Below are positions 1 through 7,226 of a DNA stretch of 10,491 bases, one piece after another. A program made the translations under genes and the position numbers. Origin of the DNA: CAYRAV01 sp964422365 (lineage in GTDB: Bacteria; Bacillota; Clostridia; Lachnospirales; Lachnospiraceae); the NCBI GenBank assembly GCA_964422365.1, contig CAYRAV010000087.1:1-10491 (forward strand), in the 5' to 3' direction. The notes below the pieces were generated by a model. It saw only the letters and a program-made list of their open reading frames with translations. It was not told the origin of the DNA and did not search any database. Position 1 is the stretch's first letter; the number at the start of each line of letters is the position of its first letter.

Positions 1-515
1 AAGTTTTGAGTCTGCTGTAATGGAACCGAAATAATATCCATATAATCTTCAATATTATCTCCTATCGTTTCCAAATCTGTAGCTGCATCCTTCAATACAT
101 AGACTGTTAATTTTAATGGGATATCGTAATATTTATAATGCTCTCCTGTATAAGTCTTTACAAAAGTAATCTGGTCTTCTTTTTCATTGTTATTACCTAG
201 TCCAGAATCGGTTACAGCATTTGTATCTTCAGCTGAATCAGTATCCACCAGCTTATCTACCTGATAGCCTTTGTTTTGCTGTAAATTTCCCATGATATCA
301 GATATAGTATGATTAATCGCAGCACGAACCGTTGGACTTCCAGCGTACAATATAGTACAGCACAACACACAAGCTGCAGCTGCAACCAAAGGTTTATAGC
401 TTCTCTTTTTTATTCCAATTTTCTTTGCCAATATTCTCATTCTCTCCTTATCGTCATTTTTCCATTCAATCTGATTTACCGGTGTATTTAAACGATTTGC
501 CATTTCTGCTAACAT
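1..515 (-). CDS. Partial single-pass membrane protein, anti-sigma/DUF4179-like (3' end beyond left edge)
   Basis: This is an open frame of 171 complete codons read leftward, running off the left edge, so the C-terminus is missing. Residues 1-42 are polar and basic (Lys/Arg-rich at 19-41). Residues about 43-58 form one hydrophobic, Ala- and Cys-rich membrane segment. After it comes a polar, acidic, presumably extracytoplasmic region with several Tyr residues. This layout (short cytosolic head, one membrane helix, outer domain) fits the anti-sigma or DUF4179-type proteins often found in Clostridia; that assignment is inferred from topology and overall look, not from a firm motif. I chose the ATG at 515. 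An alternative ATG lies at 503, and the frame stays open upstream without another ATG (a TTG lies at 551). No good Shine-Dalgarno precedes either ATG. It is probably unrelated to the fatty-acid genes, from which a terminator-like hairpin separates it. Confidence 0.6.
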   Translation of the reverse strand, partial: MLAEMANRLNTPVNQIEWKNDDKERMRILAKKIGIKKRSYKPLVAAAACVLCCTILYAGSPTVRAAINHTISDIMGNLQQNKGYQVDKLVDTDSAEDTNAVTDSGLGNNNEKEDQITFVKTYTGEHYKYYDIPLKLTVYVLKDAATDLETIGDNIEDYMDIISVPLQQTQN

Positions 516-1005
516 TTTCTCTCTGTTACTGTAATCATTTTGGTGATTCAAATTTAGATAATGGACATTGCAGCAATTGATGGAAGAAAAAGAGAAAACC
601 AGAACAACTTGATAATACCATAAACGTTACAACACATTCATAAACCAAAGAAAACCACTCAAATCCGTTTGGATTTAGTGGTTTTCTTGTGATATGATTG
701 ATTCAGCTTTCTCTATCATTCTAGGTATGAAATTGTGCTATGACATATGGACATGCCTACTTTATGCGGATATTTGCCCTAATTTCATTCAATGTAGTCC
801 GCTGCATCTCATAAATTTAGAACAAATCCCCCACAAATTGTTTACTGTTTGCCAATATGCCAAAAAATTGCATAAATTATATGAAAATCAAACCTGCTTT
901 CATACAATAATAAGGAATTTCCTATGATTCTCATTCTATTATCGTGGACATTTTTGGTATTTTTTGTGTAATTTTTCATTTTCAAACACACATATATGCC
1001 TTTAT
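516..1005. other. Gene-poor spacer between the accA 3' end and the membrane-protein gene
   Basis: These 490 bases hold no frame I would call a gene. The plus-strand frame at 694-927 has no ribosome binding site and an unconvincing, Cys/Ile/Leu-rich translation. The clear element is the hairpin at 648-688. The part from about 690 to 1005 would be a long 3' untranslated tail of the accA transcript. The part from 516 to 647 would be the leader or promoter region of the leftward membrane-protein gene, but I cannot place a convincing -35/-10 pair there. Confidence 0.6.
648..688 (-). terminator. Strong hairpin, likely bidirectional rho-independent terminator
   Basis: The left arm (648-666) and right arm (671-688) pair over 18 base pairs with a single bulged C at 660 and a four-base loop GTTT. 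The outer part of the stem is AAGAAAACC/GGTTTTCTT, so each direction of reading ends in a U-rich 3' arm, as expected of a two-way intrinsic terminator. On the minus strand it lies about 320 bases after the accA stop and would end the fab/acc transcript before the membrane-protein gene. No U-run extends far beyond the stem, so efficiency is uncertain. Confidence 0.75.
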
Positions 1006-1935
1006 CTATATACGTCTAAACTTTTTATATCTCTGTTCCTTTAACTCTTCCGCTGAAAGTATATTCATACGTTTCAGAAATCCGCCAATTTCTTCTCTCA
1101 TGGCTTCAATTACAACAGATGGTTTTTCCTCCACTCCATTATCCGGTTCTTTAATAATTTTCTCAATAATACCTAACTCTAACAAATCCTTTGCAGTAAT
1201 TTTCATAATACCTGCTGCCTCTTTTGCCTTTTTGCTGTCCTTCCATAAGATAGAAGCAAAGCCTTCTGGTGAAAGAATAGAATAGACAGAATTTTCTAAC
1301 ATCCATACTTCATTTCCAACAGCTAGTGCCAATGCACCTCCGCTTCCTCCTTCTCCAATTACAATGGATAAGATAGGTACTTCCATTGCTGACATTTCCA
1401 TTAGATTCTTAGCAATGGCCTCTCCTTGTCCTCTTTCCTCTGCACCTAATCCGCAAAATGCACCTGGTGTATCTACAAAACAAATAATAGGACGTTTGAA
1501 TTTTTCTGCCTGCCTCATCAATCGAAGTGCTTTTCGATAACCTTCTGGATTTGGCATACCAAAATTTCTTCGAATATTTGCTTTTGTATTACGTCCTTTC
1601 TGTTCAGCTACAATAGTAACAGGCTGCCCCTGATACATGGCAATCCCTCCCACAATAGCTGGATCATCGCCAAACAAACGGTCACCATGCAATTCTGTAA
1701 AATCTTCAAATATCTGCTCAATATAATCCAGGGCTGTTAGTCTTTTTGCTCTTCTTGCTAATTGCACTCTGTCCCAAGGTTCAAGATTAGTCCAGATATC
1801 CTGCTTTAAATTTGCAATCTTTCTCTCTAAAGACTGGATTTCTTCTGATACATCAATAATACCATCCTGCCCTATCTTTTTTAATTCCTCTAATTTATCT
1901 TCTAATATTTCAACGGAAGCTTGTTTTTCTAACAT
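1006..1935 (-). CDS. accA: Acetyl-CoA carboxylase carboxyltransferase subunit alpha
   Basis: AccA and AccD together form the carboxyltransferase that moves CO2 from carboxybiotin on AccB to acetyl-CoA, giving malonyl-CoA in the cytoplasm. The product is 309 residues, close to the usual 310-320. It has the N-terminal helical part typical of AccA (residues 1-50), then the family segment with WDRVQLARRAKR, ELHGDRLFGDDPAIVGG, RNFGMPNPEGYRKA and the DTPGAFCGLGAEERGQ stretch. The glycine-rich IGEGGSGGALA motif and SPEGFASILWKD follow. The ATG at 1935 has a good AAGGAG at 1942-1947. It starts 35 bases after accD, so the two subunits are very likely co-transcribed. It is the last gene of the cluster. 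The protein looks complete and intact. Confidence 0.97.
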   Translation of the reverse strand: MLEKQASVEILEDKLEELKKIGQDGIIDVSEEIQSLERKIANLKQDIWTNLEPWDRVQLARRAKRLTALDYIEQIFEDFTELHGDRLFGDDPAIVGGIAMYQGQPVTIVAEQKGRNTKANIRRNFGMPNPEGYRKALRLMRQAEKFKRPIICFVDTPGAFCGLGAEERGQGEAIAKNLMEMSAMEVPILSIVIGEGGSGGALALAVGNEVWMLENSVYSILSPEGFASILWKDSKKAKEAAGIMKITAKDLLELGIIEKIIKEPDNGVEEKPSVVIEAMREEIGGFLKRMNILSAEELKEQRYKKFRRI

Positions 1936-1970
1936 ATAATGCTCCTTTCGAAACCAAATATGATTGGCAT

Positions 1971-2885
1971 CTATTTATGAAATTTTAATAATAATGCCAA
2001 TTCCTTTTTCATATTATTCCTTGGCACAATCTTATCTATAAATCCTTTTTCCAATAAAAACTCTGCCCTCTGAAATCCATCGGGAAGTTTCTGGCGGATA
2101 GTCTGTTCAATTACTCTTGGTCCTGCAAAACCAATCAATGCTCCTGGTTCTGCTAAAATAATATCTCCAAGCATTGCAAAACTTGCTGTTACACCACCTG
2201 TTGTCGGATCAGTCAAAACCGTAATATAAAGCTGTCCCGCTTCACTGTGTTTTTTTAATGCAGCACTGGTTTTTGCCATCTGCATAAGGGATACCATTCC
2301 TTCCTGCATTCTTGCACCGCCTGAAGTTGTAAAAATAATAATTGGAAGCTCCATGCTTGTTGCTTTTTCCACTGCACGTGTAATCTTCTCTCCTACTACA
2401 TGCCCCATACTTCCCATCATAAAATTGGCATCCATAGATGCAACAACGGCAGGATTATTTCCAATTGTACCTATTCCTGTTATAACACCTTCTAACAGAC
2501 CAGTCTCTTTCTGCATCTTCTTAATTTTTTGTTCATAATTAGGAAAACTGAGAACATTTTCTGTCTGTAAATCTACATCCCACTCTGTAAAACTTCCTTT
2601 ATCTACCAGATAACCTATTCTTTTTCTGGCACCAATCCGAAAATGCATTCCACATTTTGGGCAACAATCCATATTTTCCTCTACATCTTCATAAAACAGA
2701 AGTTCGCCACAAGAATCACATTTTGTCCATGCTCCTGTGGGAATTGCAGGTCCTTTTTCCTCGGTTTCATCATATACTGTTTCACTAATTTTTCTGTCTA
2801 CATAAGCCTCTTTGCTATCACTAACCTTTTCTGCATCTTCACTCTGATTTAATGCGATATATTTTGTCTTTTTAAATGAAAGCAT
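1971..2885 (-). CDS. accD: Acetyl-CoA carboxylase carboxyltransferase subunit beta (zinc-ribbon)
   Basis: This is the beta half of the carboxyltransferase, partner of the adjacent AccA. The 304-residue product carries the expected four-cysteine zinc ribbon, with Cys56-x2-Cys59 and Cys75-x2-Cys78. The crotonase-like carboxyltransferase core follows, with FTTSGGARMQEG at about 186-197, TDPTTGGVTASFAMLGD and GFAGPRVIEQTIRQKLPDGFQRAEFLLEKGFID. The first 50 residues are polar and acidic, somewhat longer than in E. coli AccD, and look like a flexible tail. The ATG at 2885 is fixed by an excellent AGGAGG at 2893-2898. An unusual 294-base gap separates it from accC upstream, while accA follows after only 35 bases, so accD-accA may be expressed partly on its own. 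Confidence 0.97.
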   Translation of the reverse strand: MLSFKKTKYIALNQSEDAEKVSDSKEAYVDRKISETVYDETEEKGPAIPTGAWTKCDSCGELLFYEDVEENMDCCPKCGMHFRIGARKRIGYLVDKGSFTEWDVDLQTENVLSFPNYEQKIKKMQKETGLLEGVITGIGTIGNNPAVVASMDANFMMGSMGHVVGEKITRAVEKATSMELPIIIFTTSGGARMQEGMVSLMQMAKTSAALKKHSEAGQLYITVLTDPTTGGVTASFAMLGDIILAEPGALIGFAGPRVIEQTIRQKLPDGFQRAEFLLEKGFIDKIVPRNNMKKELALLLKFHK

Positions 2886-3179
2886 CTTCTCACCTCCTGC
2901 ATATTATGTTTGTTACCGTTCGTCATGTAGAAATGGTTGTGCAATCTGAACATGAGAGCTTAGTCATTAAGGGCAGATTGTTCGACTATTTTTATAAATT
3001 AATACCCGACATGAATCATTTTCCCAGTAAATTTATCACTATTTTCTTCAAACTCTATGTTATGCCAAATGATATCCTTGCAGATATACCACACTGCATG
3101 TGATTTGCATTGAAATAAGAATGTGACATGGCTGAACTGTAACTTATAATTTAGAACTATGATATAAAAATATTGATAT
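2886..3179 (-). other. Long gap between accC and accD with no clear gene
   Basis: Almost 300 bases separate two genes that are usually nearly contiguous. No intact gene is visible. A minus-strand frame (stop near 2999) runs back into the end of accC and translates to a plausible-looking tail, but it has no start or ribosome binding site of its own. A 7-bp inverted repeat, CAATCTG/CAGATTG, lies at 2942-2948 and 2973-2979, about 60 bases upstream of accD. It could be a weak hairpin in the accD leader. Otherwise I see nothing definite. Confidence 0.5.
2893..2898 (-). promoter_or_regulatory. accD ribosome binding site
   Basis: The minus strand reads AGGAGG seven bases before the accD ATG. It is the strongest Shine-Dalgarno in the window and fixes the start. 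Its strength fits a subunit translated independently after a long gap. Confidence 0.9.
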
Positions 3180-4529
3180 CTACAAAATTTCCGGAAAATA
3201 ATCTTCAATAAAACTTGTACTAATATCTCCTTCAATAAATTTAGGATGATTAATCAGCTCATACTGAAAATCAATATTTGTTGTGACACCTTCTACTACA
3301 AATTCTCCTAATGCACTGCGCATTCTTGCAATAGCTTCTTCTCTTGTATCACTTTTTACAATCAGTTTTGCAATCATAGAATCATAATATGGTGGTATCT
3401 GATAATTCTGATACATCGCAGTATCTACACGTATTCCATTTCCACCTGGTGTATGAAGATTTTTAATTTTTCCAGGAGAAGGCATAAAATTATGATATGG
3501 ATCTTCTGCATTTACCCTACATTCAATAGAATGACCTGACAGATGAATATCTTCTTGTTTTACCTTCAATGACTCTCCCGCAGCAATTCTTATCTGCTCT
3601 TTGATTAAATCTATACCTGTTACCATTTCAGTAATTGGATGCTCCACCTGAATTCTTGTATTCATCTCCATAAAATAAAACTCTCCAGACTTATCTAGCA
3701 AAAATTCAATGGTTCCTGCACTATAATAATGAATATACTTTGCAGCATTCACTGCCGCTTTTCCCATTTTCTCCCGTAGTTCCGGTGAAATTGCTGCAGA
3801 AGGAGATTCCTCTAGTACTTTCTGATGTCTTCTTTGAATAGAACAATCCCTTTCAAATAAATGCACTGCATTTCCATGTTTATCTGCCAATATCTGAAAT
3901 TCGATATGTCTTGGACTCTGGATATATTTCTCTAAATACATAGTTCCATCGCCAAATGCATTTTCTGCTTCTCTTTGGGCTGATGCAAAATTTTCCTTAA
4001 ATTCTTCTTTTGAATGAATAATTCTCATTCCTTTTCCACCACCACCTGCACTTGCCTTTGCAATAACAGGATAGCCAATTGTTTTTGCAAGCTCCATACC
4101 TTCTTCAACCGTCTCAATTGCCTGTTTCGATCCCGGAACAACAGGTACACCTGCTTCCATCATTGTTTTTCTGGCTTCCGACTTATTTCCCATTTTATCA
4201 ATCATCTCTGCATCAGGACCAATAAATTCTAAGGCACAGGTATTGCACATACTTGCAAATTTACTATTTTCAGACAAAAAACCAAAACCGGGATGAATGG
4301 CTTCTGCTTTTGTCAAAATAGCAGCACTGATAATTGCCTCCATATTCAAATAACTGTTTTTTGCCACAGCAGGACCAATACATACTGCCTCATCTGCTAA
4401 CTGTGTATGTAATGCTTCTTTATCCGCCTCTGAATACACTGCTACTGTCAAAATTCCCATTTCCCTGCATGCTCTTATAATCCGAACTGCAATCTCTCCA
4501 CGATTAGCAATTAATATCTTTTTAAACAT
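3180..4529 (-). CDS. accC: Biotin carboxylase subunit of acetyl-CoA carboxylase
   Basis: AccC uses ATP and bicarbonate to carboxylate the biotin on AccB, the first half-reaction of malonyl-CoA synthesis. The protein is 449 residues, the standard length. It begins FKKILIANRGEIAVRIIRACRE (N-terminal biotin carboxylase domain). It carries the glycine-rich ATP-grasp loop ASAGGGGKGMR near residue 160, then HIEFQILADKHGN and RDCSIQRRHQKVLEESP. The catalytic EMNTRIQVEHPITEMVTG lies near residue 290, and the C-terminal domain with HSIECRVNAEDP follows. I chose the ATG at 4529 because it gives the family's N-terminus exactly. The nearest Shine-Dalgarno is further away than usual, and in-frame TTG codons lie at 4535 and 4538. 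It starts 28 bases after fabZ. No key residue is missing. Confidence 0.97.
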   Translation of the reverse strand: MFKKILIANRGEIAVRIIRACREMGILTVAVYSEADKEALHTQLADEAVCIGPAVAKNSYLNMEAIISAAILTKAEAIHPGFGFLSENSKFASMCNTCALEFIGPDAEMIDKMGNKSEARKTMMEAGVPVVPGSKQAIETVEEGMELAKTIGYPVIAKASAGGGGKGMRIIHSKEEFKENFASAQREAENAFGDGTMYLEKYIQSPRHIEFQILADKHGNAVHLFERDCSIQRRHQKVLEESPSAAISPELREKMGKAAVNAAKYIHYYSAGTIEFLLDKSGEFYFMEMNTRIQVEHPITEMVTGIDLIKEQIRIAAGESLKVKQEDIHLSGHSIECRVNAEDPYHNFMPSPGKIKNLHTPGGNGIRVDTAMYQNYQIPPYYDSMIAKLIVKSDTREEAIARMRSALGEFVVEGVTTNIDFQYELINHPKFIEGDISTSFIEDYFPEIL

Positions 4530-4541
4530 AGACAACAAAAG

Positions 4542-4547
4542 TCCTTT
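4542..4547 (-). promoter_or_regulatory. Displaced accC ribosome binding site
   Basis: The minus strand reads AAAGGA with 12 bases before the ATG, longer than the usual 5-9. The TTG at 4535 would have ideal spacing and would add only two residues, so either start may be used. Confidence 0.5.
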
Positions 4548-4557
4548 CTATCATTTC

Positions 4558-4980
4558 CTATTGTATAAAGAACGTAAGCTCTGCTTCTACCATTAAAGTA
4601 TCACCTACATATGCTTTTGCTTCTCCAATTCCAACAGGACCTTTTACTTTGATTAATTTCGTTTCCAATCTTAATAAACAACCTGGTTCCACTGGTTTTC
4701 TAAATTTTGCTTTATTAATACCACCAAAGAAAATCAGTTTTCCCTTAAACTGTTCACTGCTTAATGCTGCTACTGCCCCTGTCTGTGCCAGTGCTTCAAT
4801 AATAAGTACCCCTGGCATAACCGGATGATCCGGGTAATGACCAGTAAAAAATGGTTCATTATAAGTCACTGCCTTATAGGCAACTGCTGATTCTCCTGGT
4901 ACCAATTCCTCCACACGGTCAAGCAATAACATTGGATGTCTATGTGGAATAATTTTCTTAATCTCTTCAATTCCTAGCAT
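4558..4980 (-). CDS. fabZ: 3-hydroxyacyl-ACP dehydratase FabZ
   Basis: FabZ removes water from 3-hydroxyacyl-ACP to give trans-2-enoyl-ACP, the third step of each elongation round. The 140-residue hot-dog fold protein shows PHRHPMLLLDRV at 12-23 and the active-site segment GHYPDHPVMPGVL with catalytic His48. Glu62 lies in IIEALAQTGAV, and the conserved FFGGINKAKFRKPVEPG follows. The frame is open to an ATG at 5001, but the ATG at 4980 has GGAGG at 4986-4990 with ideal spacing and yields the normal N-terminus. As the only dehydratase here, it would serve all chain lengths. No isomerase of the FabA or FabM type is encoded in the window, so how unsaturated acyl chains are made cannot be judged. 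Confidence 0.96.
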   Translation of the reverse strand: MLGIEEIKKIIPHRHPMLLLDRVEELVPGESAVAYKAVTYNEPFFTGHYPDHPVMPGVLIIEALAQTGAVAALSSEQFKGKLIFFGGINKAKFRKPVEPGCLLRLETKLIKVKGPVGIGEAKAYVGDTLMVEAELTFFIQ

Positions 4981-4985
4981 GTTTT

Positions 4986-4990
4986 CCTCC
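4986..4990 (-). promoter_or_regulatory. fabZ ribosome binding site
   Basis: GGAGG on the minus strand, five bases before the ATG at 4980. It decides this start over the in-frame ATG codons at 4992 and 5001. Confidence 0.85.
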
Positions 4991-5032
4991 ATTCTATACA
5001 TTTTTCTACATCTTGGTTAAAGTAGCAACGAG

Positions 5033-5054
5033 ACAATAAATACTATCTAAATGA
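5033..5054 (-). repeat. Split repeat, copy in the accB-fabZ gap
   Basis: On the plus strand this reads ACAAT, a four-base variable part, then ACTATCTAAATGA. The same arrangement, with a five-base variable part, occurs at 8113-8135 in the fabD-fabG gap. The 13-base block is identical in both. Its role is unknown; it may be a shared regulator site or a chance match in A+T-rich DNA. Confidence 0.35.
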
Positions 5055-5081
5055 ATCTCTTTAAAGTATCTGCTCTATAAA

Positions 5082-5112
5082 ATTATATGTGCAATTTGCA
5101 CTTTATGAGCAA
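5082..5112 (-). promoter_or_regulatory. Candidate internal promoter with palindromic operator upstream of fabZ
   Basis: The minus strand has a perfect TATAAT (5082-5087). A 13-base palindrome with 6-base arms GTGCAA/TTGCAC (5089-5101) sits directly upstream of it, in the promoter spacer. A weak -35, TTGCTC (5107-5112), lies 19 bases from the -10, which is long. The position of the palindrome suggests a repressor site over a promoter for fabZ-accC-accD-accA, but no regulator is identified. Confidence 0.35.
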
Positions 5113-5197
5113 ACTCTCCCGTGCACATTACACATATCCTTTTGCATGGTTGTACTGTTACCAAACAGATGCGAAACTATATTTACACTCTAAAATA

Positions 5198-5698
5198 TTA
5201 TACAATTTTAAATAATGGCTGCCCAAATTCTACCATTTGTTCATTTTTTACTAAAATTTCAGCAATTTCACCATCAAATTCACTCTCAATCTCATTCATA
5301 AGTTTCATTGCCTCAATAATACAAAGTACTTGTCCCTTTCTTACCTTATCACCAACTTTTACATAATCTTCTGCTTCGGGACCAGGTGCACTGTAAAATG
5401 TACCAACTATTGGAGATTTTATAATATTTCCTGATACTTCTTTACTTTTCTCACTCTTGGGCTGTTCTGCCGCTTTCTGCTCCACCACTACTGGTGCCAT
5501 TGGAGGCTGTACAGGCATTGCCGGTATCGCTGGCATTGCAGGTATCTGCGCCGGACTTGTAATATGCACTTCATTTCCAATTATATTATCTACATTCTTA
5601 TCAATAAATAACCTAAAATCCTTGTCTTCTATCTCAAAATTCATAATTTCAGATTGAGACACTGCATCTATTATTTTTAGAATACTATCTAATTCCAT
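5198..5698 (-). CDS. accB: Biotin carboxyl carrier protein of acetyl-CoA carboxylase
   Basis: AccB carries the biotin that shuttles CO2 from AccC to the AccA/AccD carboxyltransferase. The 166-residue protein has an N-terminal helical part (1-60), then a Pro/Ala/Met-rich linker at about 73-95 with short PAMP/PAIP repeats. A Lys/Glu-rich stretch follows, and then the biotinyl domain. The biotin site is EAMKLMNE, with the modified lysine at residue 132, 34 residues from the C-terminus as in other family members. The ATG at 5698 is fixed by AGGAG at 5706-5710. The reading frame remains open for about 52 codons upstream of this ATG, an oddity noted separately. The gene is set off by gaps of 234 bases from fabF and 217 bases from fabZ. 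Confidence 0.96.
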   Translation of the reverse strand: MELDSILKIIDAVSQSEIMNFEIEDKDFRLFIDKNVDNIIGNEVHITSPAQIPAMPAIPAMPVQPPMAPVVVEQKAAEQPKSEKSKEVSGNIIKSPIVGTFYSAPGPEAEDYVKVGDKVRKGQVLCIIEAMKLMNEIESEFDGEIAEILVKNEQMVEFGQPLFKIV

Positions 5699-5705
5699 TG
5701 TTCTG

Positions 5706-5710
5706 CTCCT
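5706..5710 (-). promoter_or_regulatory. accB ribosome binding site
   Basis: AGGAG on the minus strand, seven bases before the ATG at 5698. It supports the short start over the in-frame GTG (5824) and TTG codons upstream. Confidence 0.8.
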
Positions 5711-5932
5711 ATCTTTACCTAGTACAGCAACTATTAAGTAATTAGCAGTTAAGTATACCTCTTTTCCTAACAGTACCTTCCAAACCTCTAACAAAGCCTG
5801 CGTCCTGCATTCGTGAAACAACACTTTCGGAAAATATGCTGTGCTTGAACCTCTAAAACTTAATTTTTTATACTAGCAAATCATCAAATCATTATCATTT
5901 CCTAATTACTTTACAATCTCCAGACTCTTATC

Positions 5933-7171
5933 TTATTCTGCATATTTTTTTATAATCAGACTGGCATTATGTCCGCCAAATCCCAAAGAGTTTGACATTG
6001 CGTAATTGATTTCTAATTTTCTTCCATTACCAGCGACATAATCTAAATCACAGTCAGGATCTGGATTCTTTAATCCAACTGTTGGATGTACATAACCATC
6101 TTCAATAGATTTTACACATACAATCAGTTCCACACCACCTGCAGCACCCAGTAAGTGTCCAATCATAGATTTTGTAGAATTCATTGCAATCTTACCAGCT
6201 CTATCACCAAACGCTAATTTTACTGCTCTTGTTTCTGTTAAATCATTATATTTTGTACTTGTTCCATGTGCATTAACATACTCAATCTGTTCTGGTTTTA
6301 TATCAGCTTCTTTCATGGCTTCTTTCATAGCATCTGCAGGTTTTACACCATCTTCGTTTGGTGAAGTAATATGATATGCATCGGAAGTAGAACCATATCC
6401 AACCACCTCTGCATAAATTCTGGCACCTCTTTTTTTCGCATGCTCTAACTCCTCTAAAATAACAACACCTGCACCTTCACCCATAACAAAACCATGACGC
6501 TCTGCATCAAATGGAATAGATGCTCTGGAAGGATCTGTTACTTCTGTTAAAGCTGTCAAAGAGGTGAAGCCTGCCACTGACAAAGGAGTAATCGATGATT
6601 CTGCACCACCTGCTACCATTGCATCTGCTTCACCATATTTAATACTCCTAAAAGCTTCTCCAATAGAATTTGTTCCTGAGGCACATGCTGTCACAATGCA
6701 AGTTGATTTTCCTTTCAGTCCAAAATGAATGGAAACATTTCCTGATGCCATATTTCCAATAATCATTGGTATCATTAATGGAGAAACTCTTTTTGCACCT
6801 TTTTCTAATAATTTCTGATGTTCTTTTTCAATGGTGCCAATTCCTCCAATACCTGAACCAATAATACAACCTATTCTATCTGCATTTTCTTCTGTAATTT
6901 CCAGATTTGCATCTTCCAATGCTTCTTTTGTAGCTGCAATTGCATACTGGCAAAATGGATCCATTCTTTTTGCCTCTTTAAAATCCATATAATCCTTTGG
7001 GTCAAAGTTTTTTACTTCTGCTGCAAGTTTTACCTTATGATCTGCTGTATCGAATTTTGTAATCTCTCCGATTCCTACAGTTTCTTTTTTAATATTTTCC
7101 CAAAACTCCTTTACAGAATTCCCTATAGGTGTTACAGCACCCATACCTGTAATAACTACCCGTTTGCTCAT
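5933..7171 (-). CDS. fabF: Beta-ketoacyl-ACP synthase II
   Basis: FabF condenses malonyl-ACP with the growing acyl-ACP, the committed elongation step. The 412-residue thiolase-fold protein begins SKRVVITGMGAVTPIG. It carries the nucleophile Cys163 in VTACASGTNS, the first catalytic His in NAHGTSTKYND (about 303) and the second in SMIGHLLGAAGG (about 340). It ends with the glycine-rich NSLGFGGHNAS. All three active-site residues are present. The start is taken as the ATG at 7171, which gives the normal family N-terminus. Its ribosome binding site is poor (AAAGG 13 bases away). The same frame is open to an ATG at 7246 that overlaps the end of fabG. Translation may therefore depend on ribosomes finishing fabG, 55 bases upstream. 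Confidence 0.96.
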   Translation of the reverse strand: MSKRVVITGMGAVTPIGNSVKEFWENIKKETVGIGEITKFDTADHKVKLAAEVKNFDPKDYMDFKEAKRMDPFCQYAIAATKEALEDANLEITEENADRIGCIIGSGIGGIGTIEKEHQKLLEKGAKRVSPLMIPMIIGNMASGNVSIHFGLKGKSTCIVTACASGTNSIGEAFRSIKYGEADAMVAGGAESSITPLSVAGFTSLTALTEVTDPSRASIPFDAERHGFVMGEGAGVVILEELEHAKKRGARIYAEVVGYGSTSDAYHITSPNEDGVKPADAMKEAMKEADIKPEQIEYVNAHGTSTKYNDLTETRAVKLAFGDRAGKIAMNSTKSMIGHLLGAAGGVELIVCVKSIEDGYVHPTVGLKNPDPDCDLDYVAGNGRKLEINYAMSNSLGFGGHNASLIIKKYAE

Positions 7172-7184
7172 ATTCTGCACCAAA

Positions 7185-7189
7185 CCTTT
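7185..7189 (-). promoter_or_regulatory. Weak, distant fabF ribosome binding site
   Basis: AAAGG on the minus strand lies 13 bases before the fabF ATG, too far for efficient initiation. It is the only purine-rich match near this start, in contrast to the strong sites of the neighbouring genes. Confidence 0.4.
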
Positions 7190-7226
7190 CAACTTTCTTT
7201 TTTCCGCAAGTTTTCCCTTGTTCTTC

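Noticed and set aside
489..616. Short minus-strand frame starting at an ATG near 612 and ending just inside the membrane-protein gene
   Set aside because: No ribosome binding site and no recognisable features beyond a Phe/Leu-rich stretch; probably leader DNA open by chance.
694..927. A 77-codon plus-strand open frame in the accA-downstream spacer
   Set aside because: No Shine-Dalgarno, unlikely composition, and its start abuts the terminator hairpin.
944..1285. A 113-codon plus-strand open frame
   Set aside because: Most of it is antisense to the intact 3' end of accA, it has no ribosome binding site, and it shows no domain.
2999..3235. Minus-strand 78-codon frame overlapping the accC end
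   Set aside because: It starts inside accC without a ribosome binding site and its first half is accC read in another frame; kept only as a remark on the gap.
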